The notes: generated by a model from the letters alone, not told the origin. A DNA stretch of 58,147 nt from an uncultured Eubacteriales bacterium (GCA_900544985.1 UQXK01000005.1:1-58147), one strand, 5' to 3'. Shown: positions 1 to 8,812, counted from the stretch's first letter. Made by a program: numbers and translations.

Positions 1-86
1 CTTGCTTCAAGGGGCTTTTTGTAAAAAGCCCCTTGAAAATCCGCAAAAACTTCCCCCGAACACACCCATTTATTTCGGCTAAGCTT
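1..86 (+). repeat. Composite intergenic repeat, copy R1 (cut by window edge)
   Basis: Palindrome D at 8-35 has two 13-nt arms (CAAGGGGCTTTTT and its complement) around GT. It is followed by the B spacer (GCAAAAACTTC ... CACACCCATTTATTTCGGCTAAGCTTTT in pieces), which matches the spacer in five other loci of this window. The repeat stops at the stop codon of the neighbouring lipoprotein gene. The left end lies outside the window. Confidence 0.75.
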
Positions 87-602
87 TTACATTGGGTTCC
101 GGGATATGCGTGTTGTGATCTTGCCGCCTGCCACATCCGAAAATGCGCGGCATATAGTTTGTGTCATATCTTCCATGTCTTTGGCAAGGACGATGTATCT
201 GCCGAACACCATAAATGCCGCATTTTCTGCGGGGTCGCACGGCACCCAATCATATCCGTTATACATTTTCTCAAAAAGCTCGCCCGCTAAAAGCTCGTCT
301 CTTGCGACGATTACAGCCATGCTCTTTCCCCCGGATATTTCGGAAAGATGAAAAAGTTTTGCCTCTTCTATCGTCTCACTGAAATATTCGGGAGATATAC
401 CGAGCGTGTATGCTTCATCGGGCATGATGCTCTCTTCATATAATTCTTTTCCGTTTCCCGCCGCCGTGTATATTTTAACGGCAACATCGTGTGCGCCTCC
501 GGAAAGCGAAGCTTTCTTTTCGCATGAAGCGAGCAACATGAGCAATACTATACAAAGAATAAGAAAACATGCGCTTCTTTTTTCAAAATCGCTCTTAAAC
601 AT
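87..602 (-). CDS. Small lipoprotein, possibly DUF4358-like
   Basis: Predicted lipoprotein of 171 residues. A lysine/arginine-containing N-terminus precedes a hydrophobic stretch and a lipobox LASC (residues 24-27, lipidated Cys27). The mature part has no catalytic motif I recognise; length and composition resemble the DUF4358 lipoproteins of Clostridia, but that is a weak match. I chose the ATG at 602 rather than the in-frame ATG at 617, because AAGGTG sits six bases before it. That ribosome site lies inside the 3' arm of the hairpin terminating polA (603-659), so expression may depend on read-through and hairpin opening. It is downstream of polA on the same strand and its end touches repeat R1. 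Confidence 0.7.
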   Translation of the reverse strand: MFKSDFEKRSACFLILCIVLLMLLASCEKKASLSGGAHDVAVKIYTAAGNGKELYEESIMPDEAYTLGISPEYFSETIEEAKLFHLSEISGGKSMAVIVARDELLAGELFEKMYNGYDWVPCDPAENAAFMVFGRYIVLAKDMEDMTQTICRAFSDVAGGKITTRISRNPM

Positions 603-659
603 AAAAAACACCTTCATAACATATAAAATATTTGTTTTATGTTAGTGTAGGTGTTTTTT
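603..659 (-). terminator. polA terminator that holds the next gene's ribosome site
   Basis: Arms AAAAAACACCT (603-613) and AGGTGTTTTTT (649-659), plus inner arms TAACATA (617-623) and TATGTTA (638-644), form a long hairpin. Read on the minus strand it ends in TTTTTT directly before ATG at 602. The AAGGTG ribosome site of the lipoprotein gene is part of the stem. T-runs on both sides make it potentially bidirectional. Confidence 0.75.
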
Positions 660-670
660 TCTTTTTTATT

Positions 671-3190
671 CTATTTTGCGTCGAACCATGTTTTTCCTGT
701 GCCGACCTCTGCGGTAAGCTTCACGGGAAGCGTTATAACGTTTTCCATTTCCGTTTTCAGAAGCTCGGAGACCTCGGCGGCGCAGTTTTTATGGGATTCG
801 ATTATCAGCTCGTCATGCACCTGCATTATAAGGCGGGCGTTATATCCGTGTTCTTTTATTTTTTTTGCGACGTTTACCATGGCGAGCTTTATTATATCCG
901 CAGCACTTCCCTGAATGGGGCTGTTCATGGCGACTCTTTCGCCGAAAGCGACCTCCGCTTTTTTATTGGAGGAAAGCTCTCTTATATATCTTCTTCTGCC
1001 CAGAAGAGTTGTGACGTATCCGTCCTTTTTCGCTTCCTTTACAATATCGGAAAGATATTTTTCTACCATAGGATAATTTTTCATATATCCTTCGATATAT
1101 TCTTTTGCCGCCGCAAGGGAAATGTGGAGATCCCCCGAAAGGGAAAACGCGCCCATTCCGTAGACTATGCCGAAATTTATCGCTTTTGCGCGTTTGCGAA
1201 GCTCTATTGTGACCTCATCTTCCGGAACGCCGAAAACTTTCATTGCGGTGGACGTGTGAATGTCCATGCCCTCTTTGAACGCCGATATCATATTTTCATC
1301 GCCCGATATAGAGGCGAGCAGGCGAAGCTCTATCTGCGAGTAATCCGCGTCTATCAGAACGAAATCTTCTTTTTCCGCGGCGAAAAATTTTCTCATCTCT
1401 CGTCCGAGCTCTGTTTTTATCGGTATGTTTTGCAGGTTCGGCTCTGTCGAGGAGAGTCTGCCCGTGGCGGTAAGCGCCTGTTTGAAAGAGGTGTGAACTC
1501 TTCCTTTTTCGTCCGCCGCTTTTATAAGACCGTCCGCATACGTGCTCTTTAATTTTGTAACTTTTCTGTATTCGAGTATTTCGCCTATTATGGGATGATA
1601 CGGACGGAGTTTTTCCATTACCTCCACATCGGTGGAGTATCCGCTTTTTGTCTTTTTCAAAGCGGGAAGTCCCAAAACCTCGAATAATATGTGTCCGAGC
1701 TGTTTTGGGGAGTTTATGTTGAATTTTTCATCTGCGAGAGCGAATATCTTTTCGCAGTACCCGTCTGCCATTTCGGAAAGCTTTTTTGAAAATTCGGAAA
1801 GTTTATCCGTGCATACGAAAAAGCCTTCCTTTTCCATTTCGAAAAGCACGCGGGACAGCGGAAACTCTATTTCGCGGTAAAGCTTTGTCTGTGCCGTGTC
1901 GTCGAGTTCCTTTGAAAGCTCTTTGAAAAGTTTGTATATATAGAAAGCCCGTTCTTCGCCGCCCGATATTTCTTTGCCGTATTTTCGCGCTACCTGCTTT
2001 TCGAGAGAAAAATCGTTCTCCGCTACGGAGGCGATATATCCCATTAGCATGATATCATCTTTGCATGACGGGAAATCATATCCGAGCGAATCGAGCGCGT
2101 GATATATCGTTTTGGAATCGCATACGACAAAACTGTAATCGCCGTTTGAAAGATACGGCACTGTGTTTTCGAGCGTATCGGAAAAAACGGTGTTTTCATT
2201 GCAGAAAAACACGCGTTTTTCATCAAAATCAAAATATGCGGCGTATTCTGTGCCTTTTTTTATTGATGCTGCTCCGTCTTCCGAGAAAGTGAAGCGCTCT
2301 TTTTCCTCTTCTTCAATATTTGTTTCTTTGGTTTCGAGAGAGAATTTTTTTATGAATTTTGTGAATTCAAGCTCTTGGCACAGTGGCAAAAGCTTGTCTT
2401 TTACAACACCTGTATATGCGATGTCGGATATCTCTATTCCCATGTCCACGTCTCTTTTTATAGTGGCGAGAAATTTTGACATATATGCCGATTCTTTTCC
2501 TGCTGTAAGCTTCTCTTTTACGGATTTGGAGAGAGAAGCAATATTTTCTTCTTTGAAAACGCTGTCGAGATCTTCGTATTTTGATATGAGAGACAGCGCG
2601 GTCTTTTCTCCGATTCCGCGAACGCCCGGAATATTGTCCGAAGAATCCCCCATCAGCGCCTTTACATCGACGAATTGAGAGGGAGAAATACCGTATTTTT
2701 CGCGGAATTTTTCGGTGTCAAAGAGTATAGGCTCTGTATTCGTCGCAAGTATAACGCTTGTCTTTTCGGATATAAGTTGAAGAGAATCGCGGTCTCCCGT
2801 GAGTATATAGACGTGAACATCTTCTTTTTCGCCCATCGATGCGAGAGTTCCGAGTATATCGTCCGCCTCGAATCCCTCTTTTTCTATGCAGTATGCGCCT
2901 ATTGCCTGCATAAAATCGTATGCGTACGGGCGCTGGACCGCGAGCTCGTTGGGCATACCGTGACGGTTCGCTTTGTATTCTTTATAAGCTTCGTGCCTGA
3001 AAGTCGGCGCTTTCATATCGAATGCTACGGCAAAATAATCGGGGGACAGCTCGTCTATGTGGCGGCTTATTATATTGACCATGCCGTAAACGGCGTTTGT
3101 GGGAAGTCCCGATGCCGTTGTGAGCGGACGCACACCGTAAAACGCACGGTTTAATATAGAGTTTCCGTCTATGGCGAGAAGTTTTTTCAT
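671..3190 (-). CDS. polA: DNA polymerase I, proofreading domain degenerate
   Basis: Family A DNA polymerase of 839 residues for Okazaki-fragment processing and repair. The N-terminal about 290 residues are the 5' nuclease domain (GNSILNRAFYG start, DMKAPTFRHE, ALMGDSSDNIPGV). The polymerase domain has motif A DYSQIELRLLA (about residue 614), motif B with KAINFGIVYGM (about 668) and motif C QVHDELIIE (about 790). The middle region (about 300-470) keeps the fold length of the 3'-5' exonuclease but lacks the DxE metal motif (FDFDEKRV stands where it would be), so proofreading is very probably absent, as in many Firmicutes PolA proteins. A GGAGGA ribosome site lies eight bases before the ATG. Repeat R2 lies upstream. 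Confidence 0.97.
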   Translation of the reverse strand: MKKLLAIDGNSILNRAFYGVRPLTTASGLPTNAVYGMVNIISRHIDELSPDYFAVAFDMKAPTFRHEAYKEYKANRHGMPNELAVQRPYAYDFMQAIGAYCIEKEGFEADDILGTLASMGEKEDVHVYILTGDRDSLQLISEKTSVILATNTEPILFDTEKFREKYGISPSQFVDVKALMGDSSDNIPGVRGIGEKTALSLISKYEDLDSVFKEENIASLSKSVKEKLTAGKESAYMSKFLATIKRDVDMGIEISDIAYTGVVKDKLLPLCQELEFTKFIKKFSLETKETNIEEEEKERFTFSEDGAASIKKGTEYAAYFDFDEKRVFFCNENTVFSDTLENTVPYLSNGDYSFVVCDSKTIYHALDSLGYDFPSCKDDIMLMGYIASVAENDFSLEKQVARKYGKEISGGEERAFYIYKLFKELSKELDDTAQTKLYREIEFPLSRVLFEMEKEGFFVCTDKLSEFSKKLSEMADGYCEKIFALADEKFNINSPKQLGHILFEVLGLPALKKTKSGYSTDVEVMEKLRPYHPIIGEILEYRKVTKLKSTYADGLIKAADEKGRVHTSFKQALTATGRLSSTEPNLQNIPIKTELGREMRKFFAAEKEDFVLIDADYSQIELRLLASISGDENMISAFKEGMDIHTSTAMKVFGVPEDEVTIELRKRAKAINFGIVYGMGAFSLSGDLHISLAAAKEYIEGYMKNYPMVEKYLSDIVKEAKKDGYVTTLLGRRRYIRELSSNKKAEVAFGERVAMNSPIQGSAADIIKLAMVNVAKKIKEHGYNARLIMQVHDELIIESHKNCAAEVSELLKTEMENVITLPVKLTAEVGTGKTWFDAK

Positions 3191-3274
3191 TTTTTATCCT
3201 CCGCATAAAAAATTTTTGTGAAAGTTTTTTATGAATCTTCAAAAATTTTGCCGAAATAAAGTTATGTATGCTGA

Positions 3275-3547
3275 TGAAAAAACGCGAAAAAATTCGCGTT
3301 TTTTTGTGTGCGTTATCGGTCGGGGCTACCCGCCCCAAACCCCGACCAAAGGACTTTTCGTGAAAAGTCCTTTGGAATCTCAAAAGCTTTCACTAAAATA
3401 AAGTGGTGTAGTTGGTGGGAAATTCTTTTGCCTACTTTTCTTATAAGAAAAGTAGGTCCTTTGGAATCTCAAAAGCTTTCGCTAAAATAAAGCGGTGTGC
3501 TTTTGTGCGAAGTTCTTTTGCCTACTTTTCTCCGAAAGAAAAGTAGG
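3275..3547 (-). repeat. Composite intergenic repeat, copy R2
   Basis: Read on the minus strand: palindrome A (3547-3521), spacer B, a second palindrome A (3456-3431; perfect 13+13 arms, CCTACTTTTCTTA and complement), a second spacer B, palindrome D (3375-3346; 14-nt arms CCAAAGGACTTTTC), a GC-rich hairpin (GGTCGGGG at 3318-3325 with CCCCGACC at 3340-3347), then an intrinsic terminator (AACGCGAA/TTCGCGTT at 3281-3300 followed by T-run). The element follows the esterase gene in the same direction and its first palindrome contains that gene's stop codon. It can serve as the 3' end of the esterase operon. Confidence 0.85.
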
Positions 3548-4715
3548 GGAAGTTTTCGGATTCGGGGGATTCCCATGTGTGGCACATGCTCTGTACCAGC
3601 GTCAGAGTTTTGTCATCAGTTCCCAAAGCATTGTAGAATGCGCATACGCCCGCGGGAGGTGATGTGTAATCTCCTAAACCCGCGCGTATTGCCGTTTTGC
3701 ATTTTATATACGGAGCACGGACGGTGGAATCGAAAAACAGCATTGCCATCGTTCCGAATTCTCCCCAGCCGCAGAGCCTGCCGATATCTCCCGCGCGTAT
3801 GTCGCAGAGCCACGGCACGAAAATATCGAGGAGCGTTACGTTTTCGGAAAGGAGGTTTGTCGCCTGCATTGCCTGAACGGCGCCCTGGCTTCCGCCGCGC
3901 GCGATGAGGTTCTTTCCGTCCCATTCGGGAAGCGTCATCAGAAAACGAAGAGCCTGGGCTGCGCGGATCATCATGTATTTGAAATAACAGGTGTGCGGGT
4001 TTTTGTTTTCCGTCTTGTCAAATCCGTATCTTTGAAGCTTTGTTTCGCCTAAGTTTTTGTAGTACTCCTCTTCGCGGCAGTTTTCGATACCGTGCGCGTT
4101 TATGCAGAACTGTACTTCCTCGTCGGAAAAATCAAACCATGCGCTCTTTATTCCGTAGCCCTGATATATCGCGCGGCAGGGAAGTCCGCTCTTTCCTCTC
4201 GGAATTGTGAGTATTCCGGAAACGGGTTTTCCTCCGGCGCAGGCTATTTTCATATCGTATATATCATGGTTCGGGTGATTCGGAGAATCGGGGAGCTTTT
4301 TCTGCTCTATTATTTCCGGGTCGACCGCGAAAAGCTCCTTTTTGCACGCGTCCCAGAATTTGTCGTACCCGTCGATCTTCGGTGTTGAGGTGACGATGTC
4401 TTTTATTCCGACTCCGGCGCCGCCGTCGAACGGGTGCGCGCCCTCCTCGTTCTCTCCTTTTTCATTGAGAGCAAATGCCTTTACATATATGAATCCCGGT
4501 TTGTCGAGAGACGCAGACAGCGTTATGTGTCCGTCTTTTCCGTCGCATACGCCGCTTTCGGAGAACCCGAAATCCGCTGTGATCTCCCATTTTATGGAAT
4601 GACAAGAAGCGGGGGCGTGATCTTCGCGAAGGAATATATCAAAAGTTATCTTTTCGCCGCATTCATAAGAGTACGGGGCTTTGTCTGTTTTGCAGGAAAA
4701 ATATTTTTCTCCCAT
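3522..4715 (-). CDS. Acetyl xylan esterase / cephalosporin-C deacetylase family (AXE1)
   Basis: Alpha/beta hydrolase of 397 residues of the AXE1 family, which removes acetyl groups from xylo-oligosaccharides and related substrates. The nucleophile elbow is GGSQGA, a later Asp lies in LGDYTSP, and the His in MCHTWES near the C-terminus completes the triad. No signal peptide is seen, so it probably acts in the cytoplasm on imported oligosaccharides. AAGGAAG lies six bases before the ATG. The last residues (PYFSFGEK) and the TAG stop are encoded by palindrome A of repeat R2, so the C-terminus has been shaped or replaced by the repeat. It is the last gene of a minus-strand run after larA-like and pfkA. 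Confidence 0.85.
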   Translation of the reverse strand: MGEKYFSCKTDKAPYSYECGEKITFDIFLREDHAPASCHSIKWEITADFGFSESGVCDGKDGHITLSASLDKPGFIYVKAFALNEKGENEEGAHPFDGGAGVGIKDIVTSTPKIDGYDKFWDACKKELFAVDPEIIEQKKLPDSPNHPNHDIYDMKIACAGGKPVSGILTIPRGKSGLPCRAIYQGYGIKSAWFDFSDEEVQFCINAHGIENCREEEYYKNLGETKLQRYGFDKTENKNPHTCYFKYMMIRAAQALRFLMTLPEWDGKNLIARGGSQGAVQAMQATNLLSENVTLLDIFVPWLCDIRAGDIGRLCGWGEFGTMAMLFFDSTVRAPYIKCKTAIRAGLGDYTSPPAGVCAFYNALGTDDKTLTLVQSMCHTWESPESENFPYFSFGEK

Positions 4716-4753
4716 AACTTTCTTCCTTATTATTTAATATTATTTAAATGATA

Positions 4754-6016
4754 TTATAATTCGAATTTCTTTTTGTCCGCCCAGAGTCCGAGCGCGGGAT
4801 TGCTTATATAGTATATCTTTTCGCCGTCCACTTCGTTGTATCCGTCGCGAAGGACCGCGGGATCGTATTTTTTCATCATTTCCGTGCAGTCGGCGTATTT
4901 GAATGCCGCGCCTTCGACTTCTTCTTTTGTAAGTCCGCCTGCGGCGTATGTTACGGAGAATCTGCCGTCGGAGGAGCCGTGTATGAGGTGAGCCGCAACG
5001 GAGAGGTTTTCTTGAAGATCTTTATTCTCTTTTACGAGTTCGAGCACTTTTTCGCGTCCGACATATCCGTATTTTCTTATGAGCACGTCGTTTTCGGCGT
5101 CCTCTCCGAATTTTGAAACGGCAGGCGCGAGAATTATAAGCTCTCCGCCGTCCGCCATAGCCATTCTTGTGCGGTAGATCGCTTTGTTTCCGAGCCATGT
5201 GCTCTTGAATTCGCGCGGATCAAGATAAACGACGGCTTTTTTGAACGGTTCGTCGACAAAGTTCATGTTGTACTTCTGACTGTCTTTTACCGCTTCTTCG
5301 AAATTTTTTCTGTCGCGTCCGATATAGAGTCCGTGAATGTTCGTCTTTTCTCCCGTGTTGGTCGTGACGGTGAGCACGTAGAGAAGCGGCAGATCTTTTA
5401 TAAATGTCTCTTCCGCATAATCGAAAACGCGGCGGACGGGCGAAAAATCGCGTCCCATCATTCTTTCAAGCCCGTAGAAAGCGCCGAGCATATGAGAGCT
5501 GTTTATCATGGAAACGCCGCCCACGCCGACAAAAATATTTTTGGAGTAGTTTGCCATTCCCACGACTTCGTGGGGCACGACCTGTCCCATGGAGATTATC
5601 AGGTCGTATCCGCCGTGAATAAGGCGCCTGTTTACTTCTACATCTATCGGGGTGTTTACAAGCCCTTCCGAAACTTCGCTTACAAATTCTCCGGGGACGA
5701 CGCCTACTTTTTCCACGTCCGTTCTCCAATTATGGGGAATGAGCTTTTCGTACGGAACTTTTTCGCCGAAAAATGCGCGGCACTCTTCTTTTGTCATGGG
5801 AACGTGCGTGCCGAGCGCCGGCATAATATCTATCTCGGCGCCGCTTTTTTCGAGCAGGTCATAGTAAATTCTTGTGAGCATGCCCGCGCCGGAATACATT
5901 CTTGTATAGTCCGGCGGTATCAAAAGAACTTTTCTTAAATTTTTTCCTTCAAGACTTTTTGTAAGAGCTTCTTTTATCTCGTTTTCGGAAAGTCCGTCCG
6001 TGCTTCTGAGTATCAT
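4754..6016 (-). CDS. LarA-like nickel-dependent racemase/epimerase (DUF2088)
   Basis: Lactate racemase family protein of 420 residues. The family interconverts 2-hydroxy acids using a nickel pincer nucleotide covalently bound to lysine. Against remembered L. plantarum LarA numbering, the key residues align by spacing: His71 in ALGTH (LarA H108), His149 (H174), Lys159 exactly ten residues later (K184) and His175 sixteen after that (H200). Arg39 in DYTR fits the substrate site. So the nickel site looks intact, but the sequence is divergent and the substrate need not be lactate; a sugar acid is plausible given the esterase and PFK neighbours. No larB, larC or larE lies in the window. A GGAGGA site precedes the ATG; the gene is 38 bases upstream of the esterase gene. 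Confidence 0.85.
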   Translation of the reverse strand: MILRSTDGLSENEIKEALTKSLEGKNLRKVLLIPPDYTRMYSGAGMLTRIYYDLLEKSGAEIDIMPALGTHVPMTKEECRAFFGEKVPYEKLIPHNWRTDVEKVGVVPGEFVSEVSEGLVNTPIDVEVNRRLIHGGYDLIISMGQVVPHEVVGMANYSKNIFVGVGGVSMINSSHMLGAFYGLERMMGRDFSPVRRVFDYAEETFIKDLPLLYVLTVTTNTGEKTNIHGLYIGRDRKNFEEAVKDSQKYNMNFVDEPFKKAVVYLDPREFKSTWLGNKAIYRTRMAMADGGELIILAPAVSKFGEDAENDVLIRKYGYVGREKVLELVKENKDLQENLSVAAHLIHGSSDGRFSVTYAAGGLTKEEVEGAAFKYADCTEMMKKYDPAVLRDGYNEVDGEKIYYISNPALGLWADKKKFEL

Positions 6017-6042
6017 TTATCCTGTCCTCCGAAAAGAAGTTT

Positions 6043-7104
6043 TTATTTTATAAGATTTGCTATTCTGTAATACTCTTCCATGCGGCGTTTCAGCGTTTCG
6101 CATCTCTTGTCCATCCATGCGCGGTCGGAAGGATCGATCGCCGCGATCTCTTCGGGGGTTGCTTTTCCTTTGAAGAGTCTGTCGAGAGTGAGCGCTTTGC
6201 TTATATCTATTTCGCAGATCTCGCCTGCGTTTTTGCATATTACGACGTCGCTCTTGCCCGCCATAAGGCTTTCTACTGCCGCAACGCCCATTTCGGAGGC
6301 GATGAGTCTGTCTTCAAGCGTGGGTGTACCGCCGCGCTGTACGTGTGCAAGGCAGGCGTATCTTGTTATTATGCCCGTTTTTTCTTCTATTGTGTGGGCG
6401 AGCTTTTCCGCATAGCCCGGAAGTCCCTCGGATACGATGACTATTATGCCGCGTTTGCCCATGGCGCGCTGTTTCTTTATCGTTTCTATCGCGTTGTCCT
6501 CGTCAAAAGGAATTTCGGGGATCGCAACTGCGGAAGCTCCGACGGCGATACCTGTTCTTATAGCGATATGTCCCGCGCCTCTTCCCATTACTTCGACAAC
6601 GTTGCATCTTGCGTGGGATTCGCAGGTGTCGCGGAGTCTGTCCACCATATCTATAACGGTGTTCATGGCGGTATCAAATCCTATTGTGTAATCCGTTGAT
6701 GTTATATCCGCGTCTATCGTTCCGGGAACGCCGACGGTGGGGATACCTTCTGCGGAGAGCTTTGTGGCTCCCATGAACGTGCCGTCTCCGCCGCAGGCGA
6801 TGACGCCGTCTATTTCGAATTTACGGCAGGTCTCGATGGCTTTCTTTCTGCCCTCGGGAGTTTTGAATTCGGGGCAGCGGTCGGAGTAGAGAACTGTTCC
6901 CGACTGTGTTATTATGTTTGAAACATCGGTGGGAGAGGAGATATTTTTGATTTTTCCCGATATAAGACCCGAATAACCTTCGAGTATTCCGCAAACTTCG
7001 ATTCCGTTTGCAAGAGCGGTGCGGGAAGCCGCACGTATGAACGCGTTCATGCCGGGAGCGTCTCCGCCCGATGTGAGTATGCCTATTTTTCTGAATTTTT
7101 TCAT
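6043..7104 (-). CDS. pfkA: ATP-dependent 6-phosphofructokinase
   Basis: Cytoplasmic glycolytic enzyme of 353 residues that phosphorylates fructose 6-phosphate. It shows the PFK start GILTSGGDAPGMN, the nucleotide loop CGGDGTFMGA, the catalytic loop PGTIDADI (Asp corresponding to E. coli D127), MGRGAGH and HVQRGG. Gly at the two diagnostic positions (GGDGT and PGTID) points to ATP rather than pyrophosphate as donor. The usual IDND is IDAD here, a minor change. I chose the ATG at 7104, with AAGGTG six bases upstream, over an in-frame GTG at 7113. The gene ends 26 bases before the larA-like gene and is probably co-transcribed with it. Confidence 0.95.
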   Translation of the reverse strand: MKKFRKIGILTSGGDAPGMNAFIRAASRTALANGIEVCGILEGYSGLISGKIKNISSPTDVSNIITQSGTVLYSDRCPEFKTPEGRKKAIETCRKFEIDGVIACGGDGTFMGATKLSAEGIPTVGVPGTIDADITSTDYTIGFDTAMNTVIDMVDRLRDTCESHARCNVVEVMGRGAGHIAIRTGIAVGASAVAIPEIPFDEDNAIETIKKQRAMGKRGIIVIVSEGLPGYAEKLAHTIEEKTGIITRYACLAHVQRGGTPTLEDRLIASEMGVAAVESLMAGKSDVVICKNAGEICEIDISKALTLDRLFKGKATPEEIAAIDPSDRAWMDKRCETLKRRMEEYYRIANLIK

Positions 7105-7141
7105 TTTGGTCACCTTTTATATAACTTTAATTTTTATTTTC

Positions 7142-7849
7142 TTATTTGTTTTCCGTTTTTCCGCCGGAAATGAAATCAATAGCACGCGGAACGGCGTCCT
7201 TAGCGTTTCCCCACGGTTCGCTGTCGTAGCGGTAATCGAATTTTTTGCAGAACCAGCTTACGTCCTCGCCGAGAGAATCTATGTATTTTTTCTCTATCCC
7301 GCGGGCGGTCTCGAAGAAATCCGCAAATTGCTTTTTCGAAAGCCCGGATCTGCCGTATTCGAGGAGCCTTTCATAGTGAGGCAGGCAGAAGCAGCGCTGT
7401 CTTGAAAATTTGCGTCTGAATTCGTCGTCGGTCTCCCAGATGTATATCGTATTTGAAAACATTTTCGCAAGAGAGCCCGAAACCTTGGAGCAGAGATAGC
7501 AGCTTTTCGATATCTCTCTTATCGCGTCGGAAGATTTTTCGCCTTTTCCGTCGAAAAGAGATTTTTTGAATACCTTTTCGTTTATTTCCGCGACGTGGCT
7601 TTCGAGTATCAGCGCAAGTCCGAGCCTGTTGCCCTTAGAGTACATCGTGTTGAAGTGGCGGCGGCAGAAACCCATTCTGTTCGTCTCTATTCTGACGTCC
7701 GGTTCCATCATGGCGGCGCCGAGCACCGCGTCAACGGCGTTGTCTTCGAGCATTTTCGTAAGACCGCAGAAGGGACAGGACGGCGTTTCGGAATCCTCCG
7801 CTTTGTCGAACGCTTCGTTTATCGGTATGGTATAAATTGTTTCCGGCAC
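7142..7849 (-). CDS. DUF6062 family Cys-rich protein
   Basis: Protein of 235 residues that I recognise as DUF6062, a Clostridia family of unknown function. It carries paired cysteine motifs: SCPFC (Cys25, Cys28), GFCRRHF, SCYLC and RCFCLPHY, i.e. two repeats of a CxxC plus FCxxH pattern that look like metal sites. No membrane segment is seen. The start is GTG at 7849, with AAAGGA about ten bases upstream; no ATG is better placed. It lies between the EEP hydrolase and pfkA in one minus-strand run. The role is not known and the context does not define it. Confidence 0.8.
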   Translation of the reverse strand: MPETIYTIPINEAFDKAEDSETPSCPFCGLTKMLEDNAVDAVLGAAMMEPDVRIETNRMGFCRRHFNTMYSKGNRLGLALILESHVAEINEKVFKKSLFDGKGEKSSDAIREISKSCYLCSKVSGSLAKMFSNTIYIWETDDEFRRKFSRQRCFCLPHYERLLEYGRSGLSKKQFADFFETARGIEKKYIDSLGEDVSWFCKKFDYRYDSEPWGNAKDAVPRAIDFISGGKTENK

Positions 7850-7875
7850 TTTTGTTTATTCCTTTCTTTTCGTTT

Positions 7876-8655
7876 TTAAATGGAAAGGTCTGCGTAGCAG
7901 GGGAGATGATCCGAAGCTTTTTCTTCGGGAACGACGAAGGAATGAACGGTGAATTCTTCGGAAACGAATATGTAGTCTATCTTTATTCCTTTGCCGTCGT
8001 TGTTGCTCGGAGCGTCTACATTCGGAATGTTGAATCTTGACGGGAAAGTTCTCACTTCTTCCTCTTCGCGTACTGCGGCGGTGTCATGAAGAAGCGTAAA
8101 GAGGGGAGCGAGCGTCTTGCCGAACGGTCTCTCGTTGAAATCTCCCATAAGGATCATCGGGTGCTTTCTCTCTTTTATGAGCTTTGTGAGGATTTTCATC
8201 GTCTCCTCTCTTTCGGTTTTTGCAAGACCGAAGTGAGTTACGAGAACTTCTATATCCGTTCCCTCTATGTCAAGCACCGCGCGGTAAACACAGCGTGTTT
8301 CGTAATATGTCGGTTCGGATTTGTCGATAGGGTCGGGAACGATTATGACTTCGTCCTCTTTTATCGGGTATTTTGTAAGAAAGGCGTTGCCGTAATCTCC
8401 GAACAGTTTGCCCCACGGAAGCTCCGTCGCTTTTGCAAAGCGGCTGTTATGCCCCGTTATCTTGCCTATTTCCGCCGCGATATCGACGCTTCCGCTTCTC
8501 GGATGCATATAGTCTACTTCATTAAGACCGACTATGTCGGGCGAATATTTTTTTATTACTTCCGCGCAGACCGACGGGTTGGATTTTTTTATTGTTTCAT
8601 CCTGATTATAGTCGCGTCCGCCTGCGATATTATATGTCATAACTCTGAGTTTCAT
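7876..8655 (-). CDS. Endonuclease/exonuclease/phosphatase (EEP) family protein
   Basis: Protein of 259 residues of the EEP superfamily, metal-dependent phosphodiesterases and phosphatases. Signature segments in order: MTYNIAGG (metal Asn), GLNEVD (metal Glu), LMGDFNERP (catalytic Asp/Asn) and a C-terminal SDHLP (Asp-His pair). There is no signal peptide. The ATG at 8655 is preceded by CCGGAGG six bases upstream; a longer frame to 8676 would place that ribosome site inside the gene, so I reject it. It is the first gene of the minus-strand run to pfkA. The substrate cannot be told: sphingomyelinase-like, DNase-like and sugar-phosphatase members share these motifs. Confidence 0.85.
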   Translation of the reverse strand: MKLRVMTYNIAGGRDYNQDETIKKSNPSVCAEVIKKYSPDIVGLNEVDYMHPRSGSVDIAAEIGKITGHNSRFAKATELPWGKLFGDYGNAFLTKYPIKEDEVIIVPDPIDKSEPTYYETRCVYRAVLDIEGTDIEVLVTHFGLAKTEREETMKILTKLIKERKHPMILMGDFNERPFGKTLAPLFTLLHDTAAVREEEEVRTFPSRFNIPNVDAPSNNDGKGIKIDYIFVSEEFTVHSFVVPEEKASDHLPCYADLSI

Positions 8656-8699
8656 AAAAATTCCTCCGGATATCAAAGTTTTTCATTACATATAGTAAT

Positions 8700-8728
8700 A
8701 TATTATCACTTCTGCAATTATTTTTCAA
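8700..8728 (-). promoter_or_regulatory. Predicted sigma-A promoter of the EEP-pfkA operon
   Basis: On the minus strand TTGAAA (8728-8723), a 17-base spacer and TAATAT (8705-8700) stand about 45 bases before the ATG at 8655. Confidence 0.5.
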
Positions 8729-8812
8729 TGATATTTCAAATTATTGTCCATGCGAATAATATATATTTCTTTACTTTCCGGCATTTGAACAGTTTCCGTG
8801 ATTTTGTACCGC

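Noticed and set aside
1700..2300. Active 3'-5' exonuclease in PolA
   Set aside because: The DxE metal motif is missing from the corresponding segment, as in other Firmicutes PolA proteins.
3431..3547. CRISPR-like array from the repeated palindromes and spacers in R2 (and R3, R5)
   Set aside because: The spacers are themselves conserved between loci, unit lengths vary, the palindromes diverge, and no cas gene is present.
8655..8676. Longer N-terminus of the EEP hydrolase
   Set aside because: The ribosome site for the internal ATG would lie inside the coding region, and the added residues have no family support.
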